Of a stretch of DNA of 35,827 nucleotides, positions 16,697 to 26,036 are shown one piece after another (within the stretch, counting starts at the first letter, position 1; every line of letters begins with the position of its first letter). Made by a program: the position numbers and the translations under genes. Origin of the DNA: Clostridium vincentii. Its GTDB lineage: Bacteria > Bacillota > Clostridia > Clostridiales > Clostridiaceae. The notes beneath the pieces were generated by a model, which was given only the letters and a program-made list of their open reading frames with translations, did no database searches and was not told the DNA's origin. Location of the stretch: NCBI RefSeq assembly GCF_002995745.1, contig NZ_PVXQ01000035.1, positions 1 to 35,827 on the forward strand, read 5' to 3'.

Positions 16697-16732
16697 AAAA
16701 AAATCCCTCTTAATATAATATATTAAGGGGGA
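16697..16732 (-). terminator. Terminator of the fatty-acid synthesis operon
   Basis: Arms about 16704-16716 and 16720-16732 (CCCTCTTAATAT with ATATTAAGGGGG, one mismatch) form a hairpin 15 bases after the accA stop. On the minus strand it is followed by seven Ts. Confidence 0.88.
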
Positions 16733-16746
16733 CAATCACAAAATAT

Positions 16747-17619
16747 CTATTTACTAAACTTACCCATATTTCTAAACTTCTCATATCTTTCTTTAGTTAG
16801 TTTATCTATAGGCTTTTCTTTTAAATCAAGTAATTCTTCTAAAAGTTCAGTTTTTAATGAAGCTGCCATTCTAAGTGGATTCTTATGAGCTCCCCCATGA
16901 GGTTCCTTTATTATTTTATCAATTATATTGAAACCTATTAGGTCCTGAGCAGTTATTTTCATAACCTGTGCAGCCTCCATAGCTTTACTTCCATCTTTCC
17001 ACAATATAGATGCAAAACCTTCAGGTGATAAAATTGAATATATAGAATGCTCTAACATAAGAACTCTATCTGCAACAGCTAAAGCTAAGGCACCACCGCT
17101 TCCGCCTTCTCCCATAAGAACTGAGATAATAGGAGTTTTTAATCTACTCATTTCTAAAAGATTTTTTGCAATGGCTTCACCTTGACCTCGCTCTTCTGCA
17201 TCTATTCCGCAAAAAGCTCCAGGAGTATCAATAAAACAAATTACAGGACGATTAAATTTTTCTGCCTGCTTCATAAGTCTTAAAGCTTTTCTATACCCTT
17301 CTGGCTTTGGCATTCCAAAATTTCTTTCAATATTTTCTTTTGTATTTGCACCCTTAGTTATTGATATAACTGTAACAGGTTCATGTCCAAGTAAGCCAAC
17401 TCCACTGATTATTGCTTTATCATCACCAAATAATCTATCTCCATGAAGTTCAATAAAATTTGTGAATATATTTTCTATATAAAATATACCAGTAGGCCTA
17501 TCCTTATGCCTTGCTGTAATAACTTTATCCCAAGAGGACATGCTTTTAACTTTATCCCATGGTGATATGGTCTTTACCTTATCCCAAGGAGATATAGGTT
17601 TTATCGTATCTTTACTCAT
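16747..17619 (-). CDS. accA: Acetyl-CoA carboxylase carboxyltransferase, alpha subunit
   Basis: The 290-residue subunit pairs with AccD to transfer CO2 from carboxybiotin to acetyl-CoA, giving malonyl-CoA. Core motifs include [32 protein letters not shown] and [18 protein letters not shown], with the oxyanion-forming glycines. The N-terminus is unusual: a nine-residue unit with core WDKV occurs three times (residues 8-16, 17-25, 26-34) where relatives have one copy ahead of ARHKDRP. ATG at 17619 overlaps the accD stop by 8 bases (ATGAGTAA). Last gene of the fab operon, followed by a terminator. Confidence 0.96.
   Translation of the reverse strand: MSKDTIKPISPWDKVKTISPWDKVKSMSSWDKVITARHKDRPTGIFYIENIFTNFIELHGDRLFGDDKAIISGVGLLGHEPVTVISITKGANTKENIERNFGMPKPEGYRKALRLMKQAEKFNRPVICFIDTPGAFCGIDAEERGQGEAIAKNLLEMSRLKTPIISVLMGEGGSGGALALAVADRVLMLEHSIYSILSPEGFASILWKDGSKAMEAAQVMKITAQDLIGFNIIDKIIKEPHGGAHKNPLRMAASLKTELLEELLDLKEKPIDKLTKERYEKFRNMGKFSK
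17518..17598 (-). repeat. Three tandem 27-base units encoding the AccA N-terminal repeats
   Basis: The units encode [18 protein letters not shown] and SMSSWDKVI. Codons have partly diverged between copies (for example AAG GTA, AAA GTT, AAA GTT), so the duplications are not very recent. The third copy aligns with the normal family start. Confidence 0.85.
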
Positions 17620-18481
17620 AATGTTTCACCTCATGAATAGCAAGAATTTTATATATACTCTCTCTTAGCTTTTTTCTATCTACTATTGCATCTATAAAAC
17701 CCTTTTCCAATAAAAATTCTGCACTTTGAAAATTTTCTGGTAAAGTTTCTTTAATAGTATTTTCTATTACGCGTCTGCCAGCAAAGCCAACTAGAGCCTC
17801 AGGTTCGCTTAGGATAATATCACCCTCCATAGCAAAGGAAGCTGTGACTCCACCGGTTGTAGGGTTTGTGAGTACAGCTATATACAAAAGCCCAGCATCA
17901 TCATGTTGCCCAATTGCCGCACTTATCTTTGCCATTTGCATAAGCGAGAAGATACCTTCCTGCATTCTAGCTCCCCCTGATGTTGTAAAAATAATAAGAG
18001 GTAATCTTTCAACTACAGCCTTCTCTACAATAGCGGTTATTCTTTCGCCTACAGCAGATCCCATACTTCCCATCATAAAATAACTATCCATAACTGCTGC
18101 TGCAACCTTAATACCATTTACAGAAGCAATTCCTGTTACAACAGCTTCACTACTATCTGTAGAATGGATACTTTTACTAAGTTTATCTTCATAACCTTCA
18201 AATGAAAGAGGATTAACTGTTCTTATATTTTCTCCAAAGTATCTAAAGCTATCCTTATCAAAGAAAAGGTCTATTCTATCTTTAGCTTTAAGTCTCAGAT
18301 GATTATTACAACTAGGACAAACATAATAGTTGCTAACTAAATCTTGGTTATAAATACTGAGTCCACATTTATCACATTTAACCCAAAGTCCTGAAGGAAT
18401 TGTTGGCTTAACTTCAGGGCTATTAGGATTTTCTGATCTTACAGTACCATAATGATTTTTTTTAAATAAATCTTTAAGCAT
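17612..18481 (-). CDS. accD: Acetyl-CoA carboxylase carboxyltransferase, beta subunit
   Basis: The 289-residue subunit has the AccD zinc ribbon (Cys36, Cys39, Cys55, Cys58 in WVKCDKCG and YVCPSC) followed by the crotonase-type carboxyltransferase fold, with [10 protein letters not shown] and the [16 protein letters not shown] region. It forms the transferase heterotetramer with AccA. The gene overlaps accC by 8 bases (ATGCTTAA) and accA by 8 bases (ATGAGTAA), consistent with coupled translation in fixed proportion. The length is usual for the family. Confidence 0.96.
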   Translation of the reverse strand: MLKDLFKKNHYGTVRSENPNSPEVKPTIPSGLWVKCDKCGLSIYNQDLVSNYYVCPSCNNHLRLKAKDRIDLFFDKDSFRYFGENIRTVNPLSFEGYEDKLSKSIHSTDSSEAVVTGIASVNGIKVAAAVMDSYFMMGSMGSAVGERITAIVEKAVVERLPLIIFTTSGGARMQEGIFSLMQMAKISAAIGQHDDAGLLYIAVLTNPTTGGVTASFAMEGDIILSEPEALVGFAGRRVIENTIKETLPENFQSAEFLLEKGFIDAIVDRKKLRESIYKILAIHEVKHYE

Positions 18482-19826
18482 TATTCTTCACCTTCATTTC
18501 TCCTAAGAAAGAAGTGTCGTATTCTCCTTTTAAAAACTCTTCAGTTTCTAATATTGAATACTGATAATCTATATTGGTCTTAACTCCACCAATAGCAAAT
18601 TCACCAAGAGCTCTCTTCATTTTAATAATAGCTTCATTTCTATCTTTTCCAAAAGAAATCAATTTAGCAATCATAGAGTCATAGCAATGCGGAATCTTAT
18701 ATCCACAATAAATTGCGGAATCTATTCTTATACCCATTCCCCCTGGAACATGTAATTCAGTAATTTTCCCTGGGCAAGGCATAAACTCTTTAGTTGGGTC
18801 CTCTGCATTTATTCTACATTCAATAGCATGACCTTTTAAGACTATATCCTTCTGCTTAATTAAAAGCGTCTCTCCAGATGCTATTTTTAATTGTTCCCTT
18901 ACTATATCTATTCCTGTGATCATTTCTGTTATTGGATGTTCCACTTGAATTCTTGTATTCATTTCCATGAAATAATAATTACAATCCTTATCAACTAAAA
19001 ATTCAATTGTTCCTGCGTTTTCATAATGACAAGCCTTAGCAGCTTTTTTCGCAATTTCACCCATCTCACGCCTTAACTTTTCAGTTAAGAATGTTGATGG
19101 AGCTTCTTCAAGTACTTTTTGATTTTTTCTTTGAAGAGAACATTCCCTCTCTCCAAGATGAATTACATTTCCATAACTATCTGCTAAGATCTGAAATTCA
19201 ATATGTCTTGGCCTTTGTACAAACTTCTCAATATATAAAGTATCATCACCAAAGCAAGCTTTTGCCTCAGCCTTAGCAGTATTAAATCCAACTCTAAATT
19301 CCTTTTCATTAAAGGCTACTCTAATACCCTTACCTCCGCCACCCGCGGAAGCCTTAATCATAACAGGATATCCAATATCTTTTGCTATTCTTATTCCATG
19401 ATCTTCATTATAAATAGTTCCTTCAAAGCCTGGTACCACTGGTACACCTGCTTCTTTCATAAGTTTTCTAGCTTCTGCTTTATTTCCCATAAGCTCAATT
19501 GATGTATAATCAGGACCTATAAATTTTATATTACATTCCTTACACATCTTAGCAAACTTAGCATTTTCAGATAAGAATCCAAAACCTGGATGTATTGCAT
19601 CCGCACCAGTTAAAACACAAGCACTTATTATATTAGTTGTATTTAAATAACTATCCTGAGACTTTGCAGGTCCAATACATACTGCTTCATCTGCAAGCTG
19701 AGTATGAAGTGCTTCCTTATCAATATCAGAATATACTGCAACAGTTAAAATTCCAGCTTCGCGACAAGCTCTAATAATTCTGACAGCTATTTCTCCTCTA
19801 TTTGCAATTAGTACCTTTTTAAACAT
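18474..19826 (-). CDS. accC: Biotin carboxylase subunit of acetyl-CoA carboxylase
   Basis: The 450-residue ATP-grasp enzyme carboxylates the biotin on AccB using ATP and bicarbonate. It starts [23 protein letters not shown], has the glycine-rich ATP lid [12 protein letters not shown], the EKF...HIEFQILAD and [12 protein letters not shown] segments, and catalytic [20 protein letters not shown] chose ATG at 19826, six bases after AGGTGA, over the in-frame GTG at 19835. It follows fabZ by 9 bases. The biotin lies on AccB, encoded two genes upstream. Confidence 0.97.
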   Translation of the reverse strand: MFKKVLIANRGEIAVRIIRACREAGILTVAVYSDIDKEALHTQLADEAVCIGPAKSQDSYLNTTNIISACVLTGADAIHPGFGFLSENAKFAKMCKECNIKFIGPDYTSIELMGNKAEARKLMKEAGVPVVPGFEGTIYNEDHGIRIAKDIGYPVMIKASAGGGGKGIRVAFNEKEFRVGFNTAKAEAKACFGDDTLYIEKFVQRPRHIEFQILADSYGNVIHLGERECSLQRKNQKVLEEAPSTFLTEKLRREMGEIAKKAAKACHYENAGTIEFLVDKDCNYYFMEMNTRIQVEHPITEMITGIDIVREQLKIASGETLLIKQKDIVLKGHAIECRINAEDPTKEFMPCPGKITELHVPGGMGIRIDSAIYCGYKIPHCYDSMIAKLISFGKDRNEAIIKMKRALGEFAIGGVKTNIDYQYSILETEEFLKGEYDTSFLGEMKVKNNA

Positions 19827-19835
19827 ATCAATCAC

Positions 19836-20258
19836 CTACCCTATAGCAAAGGTTATCTCTGCGTCACATACTTTTTTCCCATCAACTGTAGCTACAGCTT
19901 TACCAATACCAATTGGTCCTCTTAGTTTTATTATTTCACAACTAAGTTCAAGCTTATCTCCTGGAACTACTGGCTTTCTCCATCTAACCCTGTCTGCGCC
20001 TGCAAACATAGGTGTTTTTCCTTTAAATTGTTCCATAGTTAAAATTGCAATTCCTCCAAGTTGTGCCATAGCTTCTAGAATCAGTACCCCAGGCATTATA
20101 GGTTGATTCGGAAAATGGCCTTGAAAAAACGGTTCATTTATTGTAACGTTCTTATATCCTTTAACGCTTTTCCCTTCAACAACTTCCGTAACTCTATCTA
20201 TTAATAAAAATGGGTATCTATGAGGTAATATCTCTTTAATTTCTTTTATATCCATCAT
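19836..20258 (-). CDS. fabZ: 3-hydroxyacyl-ACP dehydratase FabZ
   Basis: The 140-residue hot-dog-fold enzyme removes water from 3-hydroxyacyl-ACP to give trans-2-enoyl-ACP. Family motifs are [13 protein letters not shown] at the N-terminus and the active site [23 protein letters not shown] with His48 and Glu62 (numbered from the ATG at 20258). That ATG follows AAGGAGG at 7 bases; the longer frame upstream runs into accB. FabZ lies between accB and accC, the usual arrangement in Firmicute fab operons. No fabA or fabM is in the window, so unsaturated acyl chains need another route, perhaps FabZ/FabF isomerization or regulation elsewhere. Confidence 0.96.
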   Translation of the reverse strand: MMDIKEIKEILPHRYPFLLIDRVTEVVEGKSVKGYKNVTINEPFFQGHFPNQPIMPGVLILEAMAQLGGIAILTMEQFKGKTPMFAGADRVRWRKPVVPGDKLELSCEIIKLRGPIGIGKAVATVDGKKVCDAEITFAIG

Positions 20259-20262
20259 AAAT

Positions 20263-20757
20263 TTATGCCTCCTTAATTTTAAAGAGGGGTTGACCATACT
20301 CTACCATATCCCCATCCTTAACTAGAATCTTCCTTATTATGCCATTAACTTCTGATTCAATTTCATTCATAAGCTTCATAGCCTCTATTATACATAAGGT
20401 ATCCCCTACATTTATATTATCTCCATCTTTAACAAAGGAAGGACTATCTGGGGATAATCCACCATAATAAGTTCCAACCATTGGAGAATTAATTACAACT
20501 AAGTTATCATCTTCTACTTCTTTTTCTATCACTTTTTCTACTTTTCTTTCTGAAGTGATGTTAGCTGAAGGTTCCGATATAGTTGTTTTAGTAGTATTAA
20601 CTACTACAGGTTTTTCTTCGGAAATAGCAGTTGATGCTATTTCTCTATTTAAAGATTTATCCATTTTTATATGACAATTTTCATTAACAATTTCAAAAAA
20701 TGCAATATCTGAAGCATTTATCGTTTCAATTAATTCCTTAACCTCTTTAAAATCCAT
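20263..20757 (-). CDS. accB: Biotin carboxyl carrier protein of acetyl-CoA carboxylase
   Basis: The 164-residue carrier shuttles carboxybiotin between AccC and the AccA/AccD transferase. The C-terminal biotinyl domain (about 87-164) has the acceptor Lys128 in [10 protein letters not shown]. The middle region (about 42-85) is a Thr/Ser/Glu/Lys-rich flexible linker without conserved motif. The N-terminal helix ([13 protein letters not shown]) is typical. ATG at 20757 has AGGAGGAG 6 bases upstream. It lies 15 bases after fabF. Confidence 0.97.
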   Translation of the reverse strand: MDFKEVKELIETINASDIAFFEIVNENCHIKMDKSLNREIASTAISEEKPVVVNTTKTTISEPSANITSERKVEKVIEKEVEDDNLVVINSPMVGTYYGGLSPDSPSFVKDGDNINVGDTLCIIEAMKLMNEIESEVNGIIRKILVKDGDMVEYGQPLFKIKEA

Positions 20758-20772
20758 ATTATCTCCTCCTAA

Positions 20773-22011
20773 TTACTTTTCCCATTTCTTGAAAAGTAGT
20801 GTTGCATTGTGACCTCCAAAGCCCAAAGAGTTTGAAAGCACATATTTTAGTTCCTCTTTTCTACCTACATTTGGAACATAATCCAAGTCTAACTCTTCGT
20901 CAACATTTTCAAGTCCAATTGTTGCTGGTATAAATCCATCTATAAGTGCTTTAACACATACTACAGCCTCTATAGAACCAGCTCCACCTAGAAGATGTCC
21001 TGTCATAGATTTTGTTGATGAGATTGGCACCTTATAAGCATAATCTCCTAAAGCCTTTTTAATTGCAAAAGTTTCATACCTATCATTTAATGGAGTTGAA
21101 GTTCCATGAGCATTAATATAAGAAATTTCAGTTTTATCTATGCCGGCCTCTTCAATAGCTTGAAGCATTGAATCAGCAGCTCCTTCACCTTCTGGATGAG
21201 GAGAAGTTATATGATAAGCATCGCTTGTTGTACCATATCCAACTATTTCCGCTAAAATATTAGCTCCTCTAGCTACTGCAGCCTCTTCTGTTTCAAGAAC
21301 CAATACAGCGCCGCCTTCACCCATAACAAAGCCGTTTCTATCTTTATCAAAAGGAATAGATGCTTTCTTTGGGTCTATAGTAGAACTTAAAGCCTTCATA
21401 CTAGTAAATCCACCAAGACCTACTGGTGTAATAGATGCTTCACTACTACCTGCAAGCATTATATCTGCATATCCATCTTTAATCAACCTGTAGGCTTCCC
21501 CTATACTGTTATTTCCTGTAGCACAAGCTGTAACCATAGCTATAGATGGCCCTTTAGCACCATATTTAATAGAAATATTTCCTGCACTTAAATTAATAAT
21601 ACTCATAGTAATAAAAAATGGAGATACTCTCTTTGATTTACTAGTAGTCATCTTAATAACTTCTTTTTCAATTGTAATAAGACCTCCAATACCAGCTCCT
21701 ACATATACCCCAAATCTCTTTTTATCTATCTTCTCTAAATCAAGGCCTGAAGATTTCATAGCTTCATCTGCCGCAACTAATGCAAATTGAGCATATCTAT
21801 CTAATCTTCTACTTTCCTTTTTACCAATCAACTCTTCTGGATGGAAATCTTTAACCTCTCCGGCTACCTTAACTTCTAAATGTTCTGTATCGATTTCTTT
21901 AATAAGATCAATTCCTAATTTACCTTCTTTAATTCCATTCCAATAACTTTCTACATTATTTCCTAAAGGAGTAATAGCTCCCATTCCTGTAATTACAACT
22001 CTTCTACTCAT
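20773..22011 (-). CDS. fabF: 3-oxoacyl-ACP synthase II (FabF)
   Basis: The 412-residue condensing enzyme extends acyl-ACP by two carbons from malonyl-ACP. The Cys-His-His triad is Cys163 (VTACATGNN), His302 (INAHGTSTPLND) and His339 (KSMTGHLLGG), with Lys334 nearby. The opening RRVVITGMGAITPLGNN is the family N-terminus. ATG at 22011 has AGGAGG 6 bases upstream. In clostridia FabF may take part in unsaturated chain elongation, which is not testable from sequence alone. Confidence 0.97.
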   Translation of the reverse strand: MSRRVVITGMGAITPLGNNVESYWNGIKEGKLGIDLIKEIDTEHLEVKVAGEVKDFHPEELIGKKESRRLDRYAQFALVAADEAMKSSGLDLEKIDKKRFGVYVGAGIGGLITIEKEVIKMTTSKSKRVSPFFITMSIINLSAGNISIKYGAKGPSIAMVTACATGNNSIGEAYRLIKDGYADIMLAGSSEASITPVGLGGFTSMKALSSTIDPKKASIPFDKDRNGFVMGEGGAVLVLETEEAAVARGANILAEIVGYGTTSDAYHITSPHPEGEGAADSMLQAIEEAGIDKTEISYINAHGTSTPLNDRYETFAIKKALGDYAYKVPISSTKSMTGHLLGGAGSIEAVVCVKALIDGFIPATIGLENVDEELDLDYVPNVGRKEELKYVLSNSLGFGGHNATLLFKKWEK

Positions 22012-22021
22012 AATATACCTC

Positions 22022-22762
22022 CTACATTACCATTCCGCCATCAACATTGATGACTTGGCCTGTTATATAATTTGAACTATCGCTTGAAAGGAAAGCTACA
22101 ACTTCTGCAACATCCTCAGGTGTACCTAATCTTCTTAATGGTATACCTTTTTTAGCTTCTTCTTTGAACTTATCTCCTAAGCTATCTGTCATAGCTGTTT
22201 GAATAAATCCAGGAGCTACTGCATTCACTGTAATCCCCCTAGCTCCAATCTCCTTTGCAAGAGATTTTGTCATACCGATAACTCCAGCTTTTGATGCTGC
22301 ATAATTTACCTGACCTGCGTTTCCAACAATTCCTACAACGGATGATAAATTTACTATTTTTCCAAATCTTTGTTTTACCATAATTGGTGTAATAGTCTTT
22401 AAACAATTAAATACACCTTTTAAGTTAACATCTATAACTGAATCAAAATCTTCTTCTTTCATTCTAAGTAATAAATTATCCTTAGTAATTCCTGCATTAT
22501 TAACCATGATATCTATATGACCAAACTTTTCTTTTGCTTGATTAATTAGATTTTCAACATCTGCAAGCTTACTAATATCACCCTTAACTCTTAAAACCTC
22601 TACACCTAATTCTTTAAGCTCAGTTTCTAATTCTATAGCTTTATCTTCGCTACTTCTATAATTTAGAACAATATTTGCTCCAAGTGACGCAAGTTTTAAA
22701 GCTACCGCTTTACCTATCCCTTTAGCAGCACCTGTTACAATTGCACATTTTCCTTTCAACAT
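22022..22762 (-). CDS. fabG: 3-oxoacyl-ACP reductase (FabG)
   Basis: The 246-residue short-chain dehydrogenase reduces 3-oxoacyl-ACP with NADPH. It has the Rossmann motif TGAAKGIG (10-17), NNAG (88-91) and the catalytic Ser141, Tyr154 and Lys158 (NYAASKAG). The C-terminus VAPGFIQTAMTD and GQVINVDGGMVM is typical of FabG. It lies 10 bases before fabF and 15 after fabD on the transcript. Confidence 0.96.
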   Translation of the reverse strand: MLKGKCAIVTGAAKGIGKAVALKLASLGANIVLNYRSSEDKAIELETELKELGVEVLRVKGDISKLADVENLINQAKEKFGHIDIMVNNAGITKDNLLLRMKEEDFDSVIDVNLKGVFNCLKTITPIMVKQRFGKIVNLSSVVGIVGNAGQVNYAASKAGVIGMTKSLAKEIGARGITVNAVAPGFIQTAMTDSLGDKFKEEAKKGIPLRRLGTPEDVAEVVAFLSSDSSNYITGQVINVDGGMVM

Positions 22763-22777
22763 AGAAAAACCTCCTAA

Positions 22778-23719
22778 TTAAACTTTCTTAATTTTATCTA
22801 CTGCTGTTTTTAATGAATCCACATTATCTACATTTAAAACATTTGCTTTTCGATTAATTTTTCTCACAAAGCTACCTAATGCTTTACCTGGACCTATTTC
22901 AATAAATGTATCTACTCCATTATCCATCATATCTTTTATGATTTTTTCAAAATATACAGGTGACATAATATGTTTTTTTAATAGGATTTTTATATCATCC
23001 GTATCTTTATATTGTGCACCCAAAACATTTGAATAAACTTTTTTTTCTAATTTCCCTATGTGACAATCCTTAATCGTTTCGTAAAAATCATCACTCGCTT
23101 CCTTAAGTAGTGAACTATGAAACGGTCCACTAACTTTAAGTGGGATTCCTCGTCCGCCAAGTTCAGAGGCTATCTCTACAGCTTTGTCAATTGCTTCATT
23201 TTCACCAGCTATAACAACCTGGCCTGCACAATTATAATTAGCACCTTCACAAATACCATATTCACTAGCACGTCTTAGTAATTCATCCATTTTCTCATCA
23301 TCTAATTTCAAAATAGCTGCCATTTTGCCTAAGCCTTCTGGAAGGGCACTTCCCATAATTCTTCCTCTTTCTTTAACAAGAAGAAGGCCTTCTTCAAAGC
23401 TTAAAGCATTTGAATAAATTAAAGATGTATATTCTCCAAGGGATAATCCTGCTGTAAAATCAGCATCTATACCTTGAAGTTCTAATGCTTTTAAAGCAGC
23501 TAAAGTCATTAATAATATAGCCGGCTGAGCATTTTCTGTTTTTAACAACTCTTCCTCTGGTCCGTTAAATAATAAATCTTTAATAGGCATATTTAATATT
23601 TCTTCACCCTTATCAAATATATCTTTGCACTCGGGTATATTATCATATAATTCCTTGCCCATACCTACGTATTGAGCTCCTTGTCCTGCAAATAAAAATG
23701 CAATGTTTTTACTATTCAT
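22778..23719 (-). CDS. fabD: Malonyl-CoA:ACP acyltransferase (FabD)
   Basis: The 313-residue enzyme moves malonyl from CoA to ACP. It carries FAGQGAQYVGMGKEL at the start, nucleophile Ser93 in GLSLGEY and His201 in SGPFHSSLL (numbered from ATG 23719), and IEIGPGKAL near the end. ATG at 23719 overlaps the fabK stop by 8 bases (ATGAATAG) and has only a weak ribosome site, so it probably relies on coupling to fabK. The in-frame TTG at 23731 is a less likely start. Confidence 0.95.
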   Translation of the reverse strand: MNSKNIAFLFAGQGAQYVGMGKELYDNIPECKDIFDKGEEILNMPIKDLLFNGPEEELLKTENAQPAILLMTLAALKALELQGIDADFTAGLSLGEYTSLIYSNALSFEEGLLLVKERGRIMGSALPEGLGKMAAILKLDDEKMDELLRRASEYGICEGANYNCAGQVVIAGENEAIDKAVEIASELGGRGIPLKVSGPFHSSLLKEASDDFYETIKDCHIGKLEKKVYSNVLGAQYKDTDDIKILLKKHIMSPVYFEKIIKDMMDNGVDTFIEIGPGKALGSFVRKINRKANVLNVDNVDSLKTAVDKIKKV

Positions 23720-24653
23720 TATTTCTACCAAATGTTTTAAACATTTCTGAAGTTTCAGCCATTATCTCTTCAATAATTTCAAAGCAACTTTGTTCCTTAT
23801 TAACTAAACCTGCTATTTGTCCAGCCATAACAGAACCGTTATCAATATCTCCATCACGAGCAGCCCTTGGCAGAGCTCCAGAACCTAGCTTTTCTAATTC
23901 TTCATTTGGTGCATTTTCACTTTCTAATTTCAAGTATTGTTTTGATAATCTATTTTTAATTACCCTTACTGGATGACCTGTTGGTCTTCCGGTAACAACA
24001 GAGTCTATATCCTTTGCCTTAAGGACTTTTTCTTTATAATTCTTGTGAACAGTACATTCAATAGCAACTAAAAATCTTGTTCCCATTTGAACGCCTTCAG
24101 CTCCAAGCATAAAGCTTGCTGCCATGCCTCGACCATCAGCTATTCCACCAGCTGCAAAAACTGGTATTTCTACTGCATCAACAACCTGAGGTATTAACGC
24201 CATAGTTGTAAGATGACCAATATGTCCACCGGCTTCAGTTCCTTCTGCAATTATTGCATCTGCTCCAGATCTTTCCATTCTCCTAGCTAAAGCAACTGAT
24301 GCTACAACTGGAATTACTTTGATTCCACACGATTTCCACATTTCCATATATTTCCCAGGGCTACCCGCCCCTGTTGTTACCACAGGAACCTTTTCATCAC
24401 ATATAAGTTGTGCTACTTCATCTGCATGAGGCATCATTAACATTACATTTACTCCAAACGGCTTATTTGTAAGTTTTTTTGCTTTTCTAACTTCATCTCT
24501 AATCCATTCAATTGGTGCTGTTCCTGTAATAATTCCAAGTCCACCAGCTTCACTAACAGCTGCAGCTAATGATGCATCTGAAATCCAAGCCATACCCCCT
24601 TGAATTATTGGATATTTTATTCCTAACAATTCGCATATTCTACTACTCTTCAT
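23712..24653 (-). CDS. fabK: Enoyl-ACP reductase II (FabK, FMN-dependent)
   Basis: The 313-residue flavoprotein of the 2-nitropropane dioxygenase/NMO fold reduces trans-2-enoyl-ACP, the last step of each elongation cycle. Motifs: IIQGGMAWISDASLAAAVSEAGGLG at the N-terminus, EGTEAGGHIGH (substrate/FMN region) and PVFAAGGIADGRGMAA (phosphate binding). FabK replaces FabI here and would be expected to be insensitive to triclosan. ATG at 24653 follows GGAGGAG by 7 bases. No fabI or fabL occurs in the window. Confidence 0.93.
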   Translation of the reverse strand: MKSSRICELLGIKYPIIQGGMAWISDASLAAAVSEAGGLGIITGTAPIEWIRDEVRKAKKLTNKPFGVNVMLMMPHADEVAQLICDEKVPVVTTGAGSPGKYMEMWKSCGIKVIPVVASVALARRMERSGADAIIAEGTEAGGHIGHLTTMALIPQVVDAVEIPVFAAGGIADGRGMAASFMLGAEGVQMGTRFLVAIECTVHKNYKEKVLKAKDIDSVVTGRPTGHPVRVIKNRLSKQYLKLESENAPNEELEKLGSGALPRAARDGDIDNGSVMAGQIAGLVNKEQSCFEIIEEIMAETSEMFKTFGRNNE

Positions 24654-24703
24654 TAATAAACTCCTCCAAAACACCTTTTAAAATACTTTAATATCTAGCA
24701 ATA

Positions 24704-24740
24704 AGGAATAAATTAAAGTTTTAAGCCTTAATTTATTCCT
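24704..24740 (-). other. Hairpin between acpP and fabK
   Basis: A perfect 13-bp stem (AGGAATAAATTAA 24704-24716 with 24728-24740) and an 11-base loop lie 15 bases after the acpP stop. On the minus strand it is followed only by TTATTGC, so termination would be partial. It may stabilize the acpP message or lower transcription of the genes behind it. Confidence 0.6.
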
Positions 24741-24755
24741 ATATTAACGTTACTA

Positions 24756-24980
24756 TTATGCCTTAACCTTTGCTTGAACAAAGTCAACAGCGTCTTTTAC
24801 ACTTTTTATCTTTTCAGCTTCATCTAATTGAATGTCATACTTTTCTTCTATTTCTATAACAACCTGGAATAAGTCTAATGAATCAGCTCCAAGTTCTTCA
24901 AATGTCGTTTCTAATAAAACCTCTTCTGGTGAAACCTCTAATTGTTCACATATAACTTCTCTAATTTCTTCAAAAATCAT
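24756..24980 (-). CDS. acpP: Acyl carrier protein
   Basis: The 74-residue acidic four-helix carrier has the phosphopantetheine attachment Ser34 in LGADSLDLFQVV. It holds growing acyl chains as thioesters for every Fab enzyme in this operon. ATG at 24980 has AGGAGG 7 bases upstream. The gene lies between fabH and fabK and is followed by a strong stem-loop, which fits the usual need for more ACP than enzymes. Confidence 0.97.
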   Translation of the reverse strand: MIFEEIREVICEQLEVSPEEVLLETTFEELGADSLDLFQVVIEIEEKYDIQLDEAEKIKSVKDAVDFVQAKVKA

Positions 24981-25037
24981 TTTGTTTTCCTCCTAAATTA
25001 ATATTTACTTTCAATTAATATAATAATTACTTAAAAA

Positions 25038-26018
25038 TTATAATTCAATTAATGCTGCTCCAAAGGTTAAACCCCCACCAAAGCCGACCATAATTATTTT
25101 TTTACCCTTCTTTAGAAGAGATTTTTCATACATCTCATTTAGTGCAATAGGTATTGTTGCTGAAGATGTATTTCCATATTTGTCTAAATTAATATAAAAT
25201 TTATTGAAATCTACCTTTAGCTTTTTTGCTGCAAATTCTATTATTCGTAAATTTGCCTGATGTGGAACTATCATATCTATATCATCTATAGAAAGGTTAC
25301 TTTCCTCAAGAACTGTTTTTATTCCCTTAACAATTGAAGTTACAGCGAATTTAAAAACTTCTTGTCCATTCATCTCAACTTTCTTGTTTTTTGTTATAAT
25401 TTCTTTTACATATGGATTTATAACATCTATAGCACCAGCGGTTAAGGCATCGCCCTTGCTACCATCTGACTTAGAATAAAAATTAGCAATTTTTTTCTTC
25501 TCTTCTTCAGTTTTTGATAAAACTACTGCACCTGAACCATCTCCGAATAAAACACAAGTACCTCTATCAGTCCAATCGATTATCTTAGAAAGTGTTTCTG
25601 CACCAATTACAAGAACATTTTTAAAGTTACTGCTATTATCCATCATTGAATATGCAACCTGCAAACCATATATAAATCCAGAACAAGCTGCATTTATATC
25701 AAAGGCCATTGCATTTTTAGCTCCGATATCTTTTTGAACTAAGCAAGATACTGAGGGAGTAAACATATCTGGAGTAATTGTTGCAACTATTATTAAATCG
25801 ATATCCTCGCCACAAATCCCAGCTCTTTCTATAGCCATTTGGGCAGCTTTAGTTGCGATTTCCGAGGTATCTTCACCTTGAGATATTCGTCTTTCCTTTA
25901 TCCCAGTTCTTCCTAAAATCCATTCATCACTTGTTTCTACTATTTTACTTAAGTCATCATTTGAAACTATATTGGTAGGAGCATAGGCTCCAAATCCTTT
26001 TATACTTATGTCTTGCAT
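25038..26018 (-). CDS. fabH: 3-oxoacyl-ACP synthase III (FabH)
   Basis: The 326-residue condensing enzyme starts fatty acid synthesis from acyl-CoA and malonyl-ACP. Its triad is Cys112 (NAACSGF), His253 (VPHQANLRII) and Asn283 (KYGNTSSATIP). The motif DEWILGRTGIKERR and GFGGGLTFGAALIEL at the ends are family hallmarks. Start ATG at 26018, with AGGAG upstream, follows the fabT stop by 18 bases. Primer preference (acetyl or branched) cannot be read off with confidence. Confidence 0.96.
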   Translation of the reverse strand: MQDISIKGFGAYAPTNIVSNDDLSKIVETSDEWILGRTGIKERRISQGEDTSEIATKAAQMAIERAGICGEDIDLIIVATITPDMFTPSVSCLVQKDIGAKNAMAFDINAACSGFIYGLQVAYSMMDNSSNFKNVLVIGAETLSKIIDWTDRGTCVLFGDGSGAVVLSKTEEEKKKIANFYSKSDGSKGDALTAGAIDVINPYVKEIITKNKKVEMNGQEVFKFAVTSIVKGIKTVLEESNLSIDDIDMIVPHQANLRIIEFAAKKLKVDFNKFYINLDKYGNTSSATIPIALNEMYEKSLLKKGKKIIMVGFGGGLTFGAALIEL

Positions 26019-26036
26019 AATATCTCCTAACTTAAT

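Noticed and set aside
19091..19276. Plus-strand open frame inside accC.
   Set aside because: Shadow frame of biotin carboxylase with no ribosome site or motif.
23943..23955. TTTGATAATC-like sequence inside fabK as a second FabT site.
   Set aside because: It is only half matched, lies within coding sequence and is not near a promoter.
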